A stretch of 64,000 nucleotides of DNA, from NCBI GenBank assembly GCA_963556195.1, contig OY744537.1, forward strand, positions 19,900,274-19,964,273, in the 5' to 3' direction. Every line of letters starts with the position of its first letter. The first letter of the stretch is position 1. The translations under genes and the position numbers were made by a program. The DNA is from Sepiola atlantica (lineage: Eukaryota > Mollusca > Cephalopoda > Sepiida > Sepiolidae). Of this stretch, positions 20,021 to 31,542 are shown piece by piece. The notes under the pieces are model-generated. The model was not told where the DNA came from and made no database searches. It was given only the letters and a program-made list of their open reading frames with translations.

Positions 20021-20980
20021 AGTTTAATAATGTAGTAATACCATTTTAAAAGAAATCTTTGGTTTTATATTGGAAATATTTAGACACTTCTGCTTTTGAC
20101 AGTTTAATAATGTAGTAATACCATTTTAAAAGAAATCTTTGGTTTTATATTGGAAATATTTAGACACTTCTGCTTTTGACAGTTTAATAATGTAGTAATA
20201 CCATTTTAAAAGAAATCTTTGGTTTTATATTGGAAATATTTAGACACTTCTGCTTTTGACAGTTTAATAATGTAGTAATACCATTTTAAAAGAAATCTTT
20301 GGTTTTATATTGGAAATATTTAGACACTTCTGCTTTTGACAGTTTAATAATGTAGTAATACCATTTTAAAAGAAATCTTTGGTTTTATATTGGAAATATT
20401 TAGACACTTCTGCTTTTGACAGTTTAATAATGTAGTAATACCATTTTAAAAGAAATCTTTGGTTTTATATTGGAAATATTTAGACACTTCTGCTTTTGAC
20501 AGTTTAATAATGTAGTAATACCATTTTAAAAGAAATCTTTGGTTTTATATTGGAAATATTTAGACACTTCTGCTTTTGACAGTTTAATAATGTAGTAATA
20601 CCATTTTAAAAGAAATCTTTGGTTTTATATTGGAAATATTTAGACACTTCTGCTTTTGACAGTTTAATAATGTAGTAATACCATTTTAAAAGAAATCTTT
20701 GGTTTTATATTGGAAATATTTAGACACTTCTGCTTTTGACAGTTTAATAATGTAGTAATACCATTTTAAAAGAAATCTTTGGTTTTATATTGGAAATATT
20801 TAGACACTTCTGCTTTTGACAGTTTAATAATGTAGTAATACCATTTTAAAAGAAATCTTTGGTTTTATATTGGAAATATTTAGACACTTCTGCTTTTGAC
20901 AGTTTAATAATGTAGTAATACCATTTTAAAAGAAATCTTTGGTTTTATATTGGAAATATTTAGACACTTCTGCTTTTAAC
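20021..20980. repeat. 80-bp tandem array, 12 near-identical copies
   Basis: The unit beginning AGTTTAATAATGTAGTAATA recurs exactly every 80 bases from 20021 to 20901. Copies look identical except one base near the last boundary (TTTAAC for TTTGAC). Both ends abut sequence consistent with a mariner relic. Such homogeneity indicates very recent amplification or gene conversion. Confidence 0.97.
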
Positions 20981-20989
20981 AGTTTAATT

Positions 20990-21800
20990 TAAAAAAATTC
21001 TTTTTGGTGATTATTTAAACTAAGAAACAAATGAGTCTGTTGGTGAGATAATTTGCGAATATGGTGGATGAGACATAATCTCACAATTTATTTCTAATAT
21101 ATTGTTCAGAACCATTTTTATCACATGAGGTCACACATCATCCTGAAGAAATAAAACTTTCTTCCTGTTTACCCGTTTTTCCTGAATGCATTTTAGTTGA
21201 GCACAATATGGATCAACACTTATTCTTTCTCCCGTGTTTTAGAATTAAACACAGAGATTATATAATTTTGAAGTTTGTGGTATGGGATAACCTGAGGATA
21301 ATTCACTTTTCTTCATGTCATAATTCAATAAAAAAGGGTCCGTTTTAAGCCGGCTAACATAAGATCATAAGTCTCTGAAATTTCTTATTCAGTATCAACT
21401 CATGAGTTACCCATTTGCTCAAATTCCATCTCTTTCCCAGCTGATCTTACAGTTTGTTGGCTTGCATGAAATTACGAGGGCATTCTTGACGTCTTCAACA
21501 TGAATTCGATTCAATGGCATTCTTTAAATCATCATCGTTAAAAAGAAATTATCTTCCAGATCATGGTAAATCTTCAAGGGTCTCATCTTCAGAGCAAAAT
21601 TTTGAAAAACAATTTGGAGTAGTTCTTTTTCTTTATTGCATCATCCCCAAAATGCTTTATAAATCTTTTGAGCAACAACAGAGACATTTCTGTTCAGTTT
21701 AACTTCATACAAGAAGCAGGTATGAATTATATCAATTTTCTGTCAGCCATGTCCAGGGCCTCAAATAGCGACAAATAATAGTGATTGTTGTCTGAAAATA
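20990..21800 (-). pseudogene. Mariner transposase relic
   Basis: Minus-strand conceptual translation across stops and frameshifts gives RISVDPYCAQLKCI, then FLQDDVRPHVIKM, then MSHPPYSQIISPTDS. This is the order and wording of the catalytic region of mariner (DD34D) transposases: the HQDNARPH block with its aspartate, then HPPYSPDLAPSDY with the last aspartate. Several stops lie within it, so it is dead. The 80-bp array (20021-20980) follows directly downstream of the coding relic and probably interrupts the element. Confidence 0.75.
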
Positions 21801-22489
21801 GATGAGTAAAAACTTAGTCGCCAAAGAACTCTGTTGACAAAAATAATTCACATAAATAATTTAACAAAACAAAGATTAAAGTGAAATTAATAAAAATCTG
21901 CTATGCTTTTTGTAAGAAGTAAATATAAATAGTTCGAGATTTTTTAATGGAAAAAATGTTATTTTGAGACCAGTTCAATTTGAAAATACACGTTTTTTTT
22001 GTGTTTGAAAAAGTATGGTGTTTGACTGATGTCATATACAGTGTCGTACTAAATCTATTCCTTTCACCTGACAGCATAATTGGAATGTTGACAATACACA
22101 GTCCTACTTTTTAATATTTTACTAGCTGTGCCTACTTGGCGTTTCCCGGGAGTGTTTTTTTTTCATATTTTTTTCATTTCTCAAATATTTTTTGTTTTTA
22201 AATATCATTTTGAAAGTTAAATTTAATTAAATTTTCGAAAGGTCACACGCAGATTCATTTTTTTGTCAATTAATAACACAGTATTAAAATGGCTGACTTG
22301 TTTACAAAGGAACGGAAATGCATTGGAATTAATACTTTACACTAATGCATTTTTGATCTGCATAATAGATTTCTAACAATAAAAACAAAAAAGTGAATGC
22401 TGAGATCCGTGATTTTAGCACTCATGTGTGTGATTAAAATATATAGGAAAAAACCTGAGAAAAATAAACATTGATTAACTTAGCTTTAG

Positions 22490-22538
<49 letters not shown>

Positions 22539-22539
22539 C
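21801..22539. other. AT-rich intergenic sequence
   Basis: Contains ACTAGCTGTGCC and GGCGTTTCCCGGGAG at 22122-22151, the core of the GCGTTGCCCGGG dispersed repeat, and a (TA)n tract at 22495-22535. Confidence 0.5.
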
Positions 22540-22729
22540 ACATTTTTGATACAACAGAAAGATGGCATTAATATTTCAGAAAAGGGAAGAAAAGGAAATA
22601 AATGAGAAACAGTAAGAAATTGTAAAAGCTTTTTCGTCTGACCCTCCTCAGAAGAACACATCAGAAAATGGTAATAATAAAAACTAAGAAAATGTCGAAT
22701 GAGGAGGGGATATATATATATATATATAT

Positions 22730-22773
<44 letters not shown>

Positions 22774-23170
22774 GATAATTTATTTCATTTTGACTACAAA
22801 ATTGATTTTGTTTCACGAGAGCGATTTGAGGCGCTCACGATCGTCAGGTCTTGAAATAATGTTATTTCAAGACCTGACGATCGTGAGCGCCTCAAATCGC
22901 TCTCGTGAAACAAAATCAATTTTGTAGTCATAAATGAAATAAATTATCATTTATATTTATATTTCTGCTCTATATTTTTATTGAGCACTCTCATGAACTT
23001 GGTTCAACTCTCCTGGATTTATACCCTGTGGATCTATACCATACCCGGATTATACATATATACACATATATATATATTGGAGATATTTTCTTAGTTTTTA
23101 TTATCATTCTCTGACGTCTTCTTCTGAAGAGGGCCAGACAAAAAGGCCTTAAAGAGATTTTACTATTTTT
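22540..23170. repeat. Nested inverted repeat around a giant hairpin
   Basis: Outer arms: about 22615-22690 (CGTCTGACCCTCCTCAGAAG, then AATAATAAAAACTAAG) is the imperfect reverse complement of about 23090-23160 (CTTAGTTTTTATTATCATTC, then CTTCTGAAGAGGGCCAGACA). The inner hairpin at 22768-22954 lies between them. Confidence 0.7.
22768..22954. repeat. Near-perfect palindrome, ~92-bp arms, 2-base loop
   Basis: From ATAAATGATAATTTATTTCA on the left to its complement on the right, the arms match apart from one small indel and meet at a TG loop (22860-22861). The inner arm contains GAGCGATTTGAGGCGCTCAC and GATCGTCAGGTCTTG. It lies in (TA)n on both sides. Probably a MITE reduced to its terminal repeats. 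Confidence 0.93.
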
Positions 23171-23594
23171 CTTATGTTTTACTCCCTTTTTCATTGATAA
23201 TATATATATATATATATATATATTCATAATAATATAAAGATAATTATTTCATGTTAGATCCTATCGTGATAAGATGTTCAGTATAGAGCATTATATTAAA
23301 ATGATCAAAATAGTAAAGTTACATACTTCACAAGTTTATTATAATCATCAGGTGTTTAAACAAAGAATATAATAAAATGACCTTTAATCCATAGATTTTC
23401 AAAGAATTACTCTTATCCTCGGAAGGAGAAAAACAATAAATAGCTAATTATTGGTAAGTATTCATTTGAGAATTTGAACAAAAATTTCTTTGAACTACTT
23501 TTACTTTAAGCATATCTTAAAATTTTTGTAAATTTTTCAAATTAATACTTACCAATAATTAGCTATCTATTGTAAATTTACCTTTTTCATCATT
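23171..23594. other. AT-rich intergenic sequence
   Basis: A ~20-base inverted pair, ATAGCTAATTATTGGTAAGT (23441-23460) and its complement near 23550-23570, brackets about 90 bases; otherwise unassigned. Confidence 0.5.
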
Positions 23595-23787
23595 TCAATA
23601 CGAAACAGTTTTTCATGGTAAACAACTGATGATCCCGTAAATAATGTTAGAAGCAAACTAATATAATAACTGTAAAATTAAATTGACTTACATGAGTGAT
23701 TTTTCCACTGAACGACTTCGGACTTAAAGTTTTTTTTTTTTTGGGGGGGGGGGGTCCTTATATAGTTTTAATGGTTGAGATACTTCC

Positions 23788-23818
<31 letters not shown>

Positions 23819-23825
23819 CTTTAAC
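23595..23825 (+). repeat. Dispersed repeat, partner of 57113-57360
   Basis: CGAAACAGTTTTTCATGGTA through ATGGTTGAGATACTTCCGAG and a terminal (TA)n is repeated, with about 90% likeness by eye, in the eIF3i intron at 57113-57360. Both copies carry a poly-T or poly-T/G block in the middle. Class unknown. Confidence 0.75.
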
Positions 23826-24241
23826 TCTCATGATAAATTATTAATATTCTTTGTTTACTATCATGTGTTTGTTATCAAAAATGCTACAATCCCAAAGTGA
23901 TTTTAAGTGGCTTCCACTGTAAAAAAAAAAATAAATTGAATTAAATGACGCAGACTTTCATATTCTTTGCTTTAACCCTGGAGTCAATATAAATTGCAGT
24001 CATTCATTTGGTAGACCGGTGTTAACACTGTGTATTGAAATACAATGACATCTTCATTGCAGTTGCATTCATGCGCTTATGAACTGGACGCGCATAAAAT
24101 TGTGGGTGCATTAAAGAGTTAAAAAGTGGCAACTCAAGGTGCGTTTAATAAGTTGCTTTCACTTTATTCAGGAATTATCATCTGCAAATAATAAAGGACA
24201 GTGCAAGATGAATGTTTGGAATAAATTTTATGTTTCTTAAA

Positions 24242-24910
24242 CAGTGGCGGCTTGTCTGTAGGTGCTACGGAATTGCACCCCCACCCCCCTATTTTTAATA
24301 TTTCTAATCTGCTTTCTTCATAATTTTACATTTGCCTTTTATCATAAATTATAAGTTTGTGAGGAAAATCTTTTCTTGATCTTTTTTTACAACCTATTGC
24401 TTAAAGATTTCTTAATTTATTATTAAAATCATGTTTTAGCACTCATTACATATTTTTTCCTAAAACTTGAACATTTTCACTTTTCTTCATAAACAAAATA
24501 TTAATTAAACAAAAACTAATTAAATCTTATTTGTAAACAAAAACTAATTTATTCTTATGTGTAAACAAAAAGTTAAATCTTATTTATGTATAAAAATTAA
24601 TTTTATCTCATTGGTAAACAAAAAATTAATTTTATCTTAGTTGTAAACAAAAAAATAATTAATTTAATTTAAGCAAATGAGGATGGTCAAAAAATCATCT
24701 TTTTTGTTTTTTGTTTACCAATAAGATTTTTTAAGTAAAAATATTGAAATTAAATTAAAAAAAAAAAGATTTAGAACCATGTTTATATTTTTCTAGATTC
24801 GAACAGTTTGATAAATATTAAACAAAAAATATTTTTAATAGTTAAAGTTTAACATTCTCTGAATTTTATGAAACAACACTCCCAAAGCCTAAAATCACAA
24901 GCCGCCACTG
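24242..24910. mobile_element. hAT-type non-autonomous transposon
   Basis: Ends are the exact inverted pair CAGTGGCGGCTTGT and ACAAGCCGCCACTG. CAG.GG termini are typical of hAT elements, but the 8-base flanks (TTCTTAAA and TTTATACA) match only partly. The interior is AT-rich with repeated AAACAAAAA.TTAATTT units (24480-24660) and no transposase. Confidence 0.75.
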
Positions 24911-25314
24911 TTTATACATGAGTTGTTTATATCAATAAACCAATTTCAATAATGCAAACTTTTCATATCTTTGCTTACTGTCATCAGCCATTCTTTTTTT
25001 CTCAAATAGCAACTGAGATGCCATTTTTTTTTATCACACTCAATTCTGTTTTTCAAGCATTTTTAAATATTTTATTTTTTCCAATTTTCATACATTATTT
25101 TGGTATTTCCTTTGTAGGGAGATTCAACTGTATGAACTGATAAGCTCCTTTTAACCATTACTTGTTTTGTCTTTCAAAAATTATATTTTTGTTTTCTAAA
25201 AAAAAAATACCTTTTGATGATATTTATTCGAAACACAAACTATACAGAAATGGTTTACTAGCTCAACCTAATAAATGATGGAAATCAAAATATGAATTTT
25301 TGTGTTGTTTACTA

Positions 25315-25958
25315 CAGTGGCTGCCAACCGCCTGCCCCCTGCAAAAGTTTTGATTGTCATCAAAAAAATTTGGACATTATTTCAATTTTTATGAAACAAT
25401 TTAAGCATGTATAAAAAAGGAAGCCTTTATCGATCAATCTTGCGACGACAGTCTCAAAGCTAAATTCCAGTCATCCTTATCAAGATCCTATTATTTTTGG
25501 CTCTCTATAATTATAGAATACCCATCACGTTTCTAAAAAAGCAATGATAATTTTCGTTCAATTTTCAGCAACATATTTGTGTGAAAAGACATTTTCATTT
25601 GTCACAGCAATTAAAACTCTACACCGGTCTCAACTTGAAATAATCACAGCTCTCTGTGGTGCAGTGACGTCATCGAAGTCAAAAATCCACAAATTGATTT
25701 CAAACACAGGAACAAATATTACACTAAAAACGTGTAATATTTGAATAAACTTCAAATTTTCATTTTGTTTTAAGTAATTACACTATAACTTTGTAACCTT
25801 TTAATGAGTGCTTTTCATATTAATGAAAAGTTTTTCGATTTTTATTATATATATATATATATATGTATTTAGCTTTTATTCTAAATTTATATGTGCTCTG
25901 CCAAATTCAAAAGTATACATTTAGTGGTCCATGAAGTTCAAAAGGTTGGCGACCGCTG
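25315..25958 (+). mobile_element. hAT transposon relic with transposase C-terminus
   Basis: Inverted ends CAGTGGCTGCCAACC and GGTTGGCGACCGCTG are flanked by an 8-bp duplication with one mismatch (GTTTACTA at 25307-25314, GTTTAATA at 25959-25966). Inside, 25544-25744 encodes MIIFVQFSATYLCEKTFSFV followed by a KTLHRSQLE stretch. This is the hAT dimerisation region as in ZBED/SCAND3-like transposases (FSTTYLCE..FS...IKTK.R..L). The catalytic N-terminal part is lost, so it is an internally deleted, non-autonomous copy. Confidence 0.88.
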
Positions 25959-25974
25959 GTTTAATAATCTCTCT

Positions 25975-26125
25975 CTTATTAGTAGTAGTAGTAGTAGTAT
26001 TATTGGTAGTAGTAGTTCTTACACAAGTGATTACCAGAGATTGCTTACTCAGTAAAAACGGATGGTATTCCCTAGAGTCTTACTGACGTCTCTCCAGATT
26101 TCTAGCACTCTGCTTCTTTTGATAA
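25975..26125. repeat. (AGT)n microsatellite and flank
   Basis: AGTAGTAGT repeats at about 25981-26015, then unassigned sequence. Confidence 0.8.
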
Positions 26126-26640
26126 TTGTTACAAATTACTTTTCATTATCGCAACAGCCGTTTCCCATTGATAACGGCCATTTTTGTTGTTTTGTTTTTA
26201 GATTTGAGTAACAATAAGCTACCTCAGGATTCCAGTACTCTCAGTGTCTTTCCAATTGAGATCTATAAGGTGCTCTCCGTTCTCTGTCTTTCTAGACCTT
26301 CACGACCATTTTGTGTGGTACCAATCGATGTTGGTGTCACCGTGGTATTGTTATTTTTGCTAGCATATATGATGAACGAACATATACTACATTTATCTCC
26401 CAAAAGGAGGACGTAATGTCTGGGAGAATTGTCCCATGTCAGCAGAACAGATATTACCCCCCCCCCTCTCAAAAAAAAAAAGAATACAATCCCTGGGAAG
26501 ATGGTATCATGACCACAGAACAGATACTACAGTACACGCCCCTTCAAAAAAAGGAGGACGTAAGTAATGCCTGGGAGGATAGTATCATGACAACAAAACA
26601 GATACTACACTACCCCCTACACTCAATTGAATATTGAAAG
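26126..26640 (+). repeat. Dispersed repeat with three ~60-bp internal repeats
   Basis: 26135-26330 resembles 50998-51190 (GCAACAGCCGTTT, CCAGTACTCTC, GTGGTACCAA). From 26400 a ~60-base unit with GGAGGACGTAATG and CAGATACTAC recurs three times with C or A runs between. Short ORFs here carry the repeated WEDSIMTTKQILHY-like wording but no known domain. Confidence 0.55.
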
Positions 26641-27379
26641 ATAGTAGTATATTAGTCTGAAATAGTATAATAAACAGAATTGAGCACTAAAGATAGTAAT
26701 AGTATAGTTTCAACTTTAGATATAGAAGTAATAGTATAGTGTCGGCTTCAGATAGACAGATACTAAATCATTATTAGTAATAGATTATTATTATTTGTAA
26801 TTAAAAAAAACGCAGATTCAAACTTTACAAAAAACCAAGACAGAATTTCAAATTCATTCCTTTCACTGTCTCTTTCCCTCTTCTTCGGAGATAACAATTG
26901 ATTGTTTTTATGTCAATTGGCATAGCTGTTATGAAAATTTCTCTTCCTAGATCTATGTGCATAGCACAGGTGGTCTCATGCCTTTTACTATGGAGGAATA
27001 GTCTCTCTTCATTACACTTCTCTCTTGATTTCATCATCACACATGTACCAGCTGCGGGGCGTGCTCTTTCGTCTGGTTTCTTCAAAAACAAAATACAGCA
27101 GGTTCGGTCGCTTCTCAAGGTGGTTGTATTGAGACCTGTTAATCTTCACTGCTGTCAAAATCACTAAAAACATCAAGGCCATCACTGACCGAGCGATCGG
27201 TTTCATCATCTATCATCGGCAAGCATTTTTCGCCATCATTTGACACTGTAGTCTCGCTGTCTTCAAAATTGCTTATCATACGAGGTCATGAGTGGATGTC
27301 TTTTAGATGACGAGGCACTCCACCCATGCAAACTGTTTGCGGATTCACCACTTCTGTCACCATCACTGCCTTTCATTTT
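26641..27379. other. Unassigned, overlapping ORFs of no known family
   Basis: ORFs exist on both strands at 26825-27209, but none shows a motif I recognise. Probably retroelement-related given its position beside LINE coding sequence. Confidence 0.35.
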
Positions 27380-29530
27380 CTAGTGCATATTTTTAGCTAG
27401 ACTCCCACCAGCACCATGTTTTATTTTGTTCACCTCAAACAAGATATTGTTGCCACTGAAGCATAAGGAGCTACTGTGATAGGAGCCAGATTTATAGGAG
27501 TAAACCTGAATGAGGAGTTGGGCAGCAAGATATTTGTTCACATTACATTTAAGTTTCTGCATGTTAGTACAATCAGTGAAACAGGGAGCAGGAATGGAAT
27601 TCCAAAGGCAAGCGGTCCAAGGCAAGAAGCTATTAGAGTAGAAAAACTTTAGGCATCTAGGGAATTCTACAGAGAAGGGGTGTGATTTTGCTGCTAGTTG
27701 GGTGAGTCAGAGGTATTTTGTGCAGCAAGTTTATAAGAGTACATTCTGTGGATGTACTTGTAAAACAAGTACAGGGATACAACATTGCGGCAATGGTAGG
27801 TTAGAGATTCTTTTTTGCACCCTGTCTAAGAGGGAGAGACTAGTGGTTGGAGCACCAGCCCAAATGTGCCAACAACACTCTATGCATGGGTGAATGATGG
27901 CTTTATAGAGATATATGATACTGGCAGGTATGAGAAGTTTTTTAGCCCGGTAGAGGGAGCCCACCTTCTATGTATTTATTCCAATTCATGTTACCTGTGA
28001 ATGTTAGTCCAACATTCAAACTCCTTGGCCTATCAGGTAGGTTTCTATCTAGGTTGTTAAAAGAAAGGAGCTTTGTCTTAGTAGCATTTAATGCGATCAT
28101 CCATTTTTGGCCCCATTCTACTACAGACTCGAGGTCATTTTCTAAGAATTCAGCTATTGCCTTGGATATACGTGTTTGATTTGTCCACATATCGAGAATA
28201 GAGTGTAGTGTCATCAGCAAATATACCCATCTCGGCTACAATTGCATCAGGGAGGTTGTTTATGAAGATCAGGCATAATAAGGGTTCAAATATCGACCCC
28301 TGGAGCACACCTGCATTAATGTTTGGATGCATGGTCATCAAAAACAACCTAAATCTTTCTTTTAGCTAAGAAGGGTGATTATATTAAATATCCGTCCATT
28401 AATACCATACAAATTAATTTTCCTGAGAACACCTTCATGCCAGACCTTGCAAAGGCTTTGGATATATCAAACACTACTGCCCAGTGTATGGTATATGCAT
28501 TCAGAAATGACAGTTTGAATATCTGTGGTTAAACGAGATTGTCTAAATCCATACTGTTGGTCAGAAAGAAGTTTAGCATTTTCGAGATGGTGGACTATCG
28601 CTAGACTGATTAATGATTCAAAGATTTCCGCGAAGAGTGGGAGGAAACTTATAGGGTAATAATTTTTAAGGTCAGTCCTTTCACCAGAGTTCTTAAAAAC
28701 TGGTACCACAGAGGCAATTTTCCAGCTATCAGTGAAGCAAGATTCTGCAAGGATATTTGTTATAGAGTTTGGAGGGGACAGGGGCCAGCTCAGCAGAGCA
28801 TTTCTTTATTACTATAACAGGGATAAGATCTGGTCTACAGACTTTGGAGTGTCAAGTTTTTATTATAATATCCTGGACACAAGATGGGGTGTTGATCAAA
28901 TCCTTTAGAGCAGTTTCCGTCCATGGTGGGAAGTAAGTGAGAAAGTGGTTTGTGGAAGCAAACGTAGAGTTTAAGGTGAACCGTTGGACAAACAATTTCG
29001 TCTTATCCATTCCCGTGCAAGCGACATAGTGTTGGTTAAATAGGGGGGGGGGGGGGAATTCTTGATTGCCCATTTTTCATTACCTTATTATAGATTTTCC
29101 AGAAATCACGAGTTCATAACTTCTGTGACTCGATGCGTTTTCTGGTCATCTCAGTGCTTTCCCTTTGCTTGATGACACCATCCACTACTCAAAGCCAGGT
29201 GTACGCTGGTAGATGTCCAACAATCTTTCTGCAAAGAGAAAACAACTTTCTCCTGGTATGCCTGGGAGCTCGTTTCCAAAGGAGGACATCGTTCCTTTCT
29301 TCAGACATTCAACCTGAGTATCCAAACTCCATCTTTTGGTTGCTCTGGAGTTTTTTCTGTTTTATCCAATGCATGATCAGTTACACTGGTCGAGAATGCA
29401 ACATTTTTATCTATAGAAACAGTGTCACGGTACGCTGAGGTTGTCTTCTTCATTTGTTTGTCCTGTGACAAGATTATGTCCAAAATAGACCTTGTTACTT
29501 GGAGAGCCATGTTCAGATCAACTACCAACC
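27380..29530 (-). pseudogene. Jockey/CR1-type LINE, degraded ORF2
   Basis: Read on the minus strand in several frames: an endonuclease-RT linker near 29300-29530, then YPISFLPLFAEIFESLI, QYGFRQSRLTTDIQTVI, GVLQGSIFEPLLCLIFIN and the catalytic [10 protein letters not shown]. These are RT motifs in correct order. The C-terminal part reads AWNSIPAP-like wording and NVNKYLAAQ, common in Jockey/CR1 ORF2 ends. Frameshifts and stops break it at least five times, so it is a fossil. A sister copy lies on the + strand at 45720-47700. Confidence 0.85.
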
Positions 29531-30273
29531 ATGTTAAGCAGTACCTTCTACCTTGGAAAACAGAGTTGTTTGTTGACCTGCAGTTGAAGATAAGCAGGTT
29601 TAGATCCAGAAATGGAACATTCGACTTTTGCTGCCTCTATTCCCTTAATTTGCTGGCGCAAATATTAGCGTCTGCAGTGTGTGTGTCGGGTTATGGTGAG
29701 TGAACTTCCTGTAATCCATTGCAGGACACACTTTGAATTTGTTCTGCTGAATTACAGCCATCAGTGGAAGTAACCCTCTGTGTTCATTACAGGTGTTGCA
29801 CACTTCCCCCTTTAGGGGACACCCAACACTTTACAGATCACAATCGTACCTTGTTATTACATGCTTCTCGCAATCATAACCATGTCGTCATTTTCCTCCC
29901 ATGACGAAGAACGAAGAATCATCGATTTGAAGAAAAACCTTTTTATTGACTGTGTGGGTGAACCCTTTCTTTTGCCAATAGCGAGGGTGGAGGGCGCATT
30001 CCTGGCTACGGATTTTTTCTTAATCATCGCCCGTGTCCGGACATTCTCGCATGTTTGTCACTCTCGAATTCTTCCACCCGATTAATGCTTCATCCGTTCT
30101 CTTCCCCTCAGCTGAAGTCACATCCGTTCTCAGTACACCCAGGGTCGAGATAACATTTGAAGGCACTTGCTGACCCGATGACATGTATACATGTCGAAAT
30201 ATGCCGGTGAATTAAAATCACAAGATGAATACTAGCAAACGTACCCACTTACAACCTTTCTTGATCCATTGTT
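29531..30273. other. Intergenic, unassigned
   Basis: Possibly the start of the minus-strand LINE or the far end of the gypsy relic. 29770-29830 is GC-richer (CACTTCCCCCTTTAGGGGAC), as in some LTRs, but I could not delimit a repeat. Confidence 0.35.
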
Positions 30274-31506
30274 CTACCTCATCCTCACTTTCCGACTATT
30301 GCAAGCATTGAATACTCTGTGACGTTGTTTTGCAGCTTGCTGAAGGCCTTGCCAACCCCACACTTTCACAGTGCAGTGTTGATGTAACTCTGCTTGAAAA
30401 TGGAGCTCTTCCATATCGAGTGCTGGTGTGATCGCACAAGCTGAAACTGTCTTATCCAGAAATTGAAACATCTCCCCCCACTCCGACTTCCAGATAGATT
30501 CTCCACTGAGACCTTTTATAGTGTCAGTCTCAATCAAAGGATGTTCTACCATTACCAGGACTTCAATCACAACTGCCTTTCCACTCATCAGTTGAATGCC
30601 GACAGACCTAATTCCATATGTCTGCATCCTATCACTAACAGTAACCACATCAACAGTCTGCATTTTCCAGGTCCTGCATATCCTTTCGCTTCGTGCATGG
30701 GTATTTTGAATCAATTAGTCCAATGCAAATTTTCCCTTGCATATCTATTCTTATGGTTGGCAGCACCGAGTTCACATCTTGTACAGGGAAGAACCCGGTG
30801 CACAGCTGTCACCCTTTTACTCTTTTCGCGGACAATTTTGAGAAACATGACACATCTCTCCATATTGGAACCAACGCGCATCACTGTTATAAAGTTGGGG
30901 GGCCAGAGATCTTCTTCTATTGCACTGAAAGAGACAATCCCTGGCTAAATGATTAAGTTTATGGTATTCAAAGGATTTTGGCCTGTTTTTTTTTGTCTAG
31001 TCATTCTTGATGTATGCTGTCTCTGCTGCAGATATAAATATAGTAGGTCCAGACGACTTATCTTTTATTATGGCTCTTGCTTGGGCTAAAAGCTGAGAAA
31101 TATTCATCTCCTTTATTTAGGGAAGAAGCATGTAGAAGGTGTCAGACATTATCAGGAAATCCAAAGATGAAGGTGGAAATCTTCTGCAGGTCTGCTTTAT
31201 TACCTAAGCCAGTTGCTGGTAGATTGTGAATGCACGACCTGTAAGACACATGGGAAACACACACTCTATTTACTTCACTGCATACAGCTGACACACAAGC
31301 TCAACTTTCTCAATCCATTCGATAATGGATTGATTAGGTTCCGTATGACTTAACTCTGATATTAGTTTCAGATCAAATTTATCTGTGATCGCACCACTGA
31401 ACACAGGTTGAAACTTTCCAGAAAACGTAGGCAAAATTTCAAATTCAATGATCCTGACTGCCATCAAGCCGTTCACAACCTCTTTATTCTTCTCTGGTGT
31501 GAACAA
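30274..31506 (-). pseudogene. LTR retrotransposon gag/protease relic B (Ty3/gypsy-like)
   Basis: Minus-strand pieces in order: a gag-like segment at 31506-31270 (LPTFSGKFQPVFSGAITDKF, then IEWIEKVELVCQL), zinc-knuckle remnants with C..C...H....C spacing near 30960-30800, and a retropepsin-like stretch at 30714-30274. No reverse transcriptase follows. Order and wording suit a Ty3/gypsy element, but decay is heavy. It lies directly beyond relic A, from which its gag differs, so two elements are juxtaposed or nested. Confidence 0.6.
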
Positions 31507-31542
31507 CTGCTGTTATAGCAGTTGGCATAGCCATTATGCCAA

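Noticed and set aside
20021..20980. CRISPR-like array
   Set aside because: The units are contiguous with no unique spacers, in an animal genome; it is a minisatellite. The same holds for 52141-52584.
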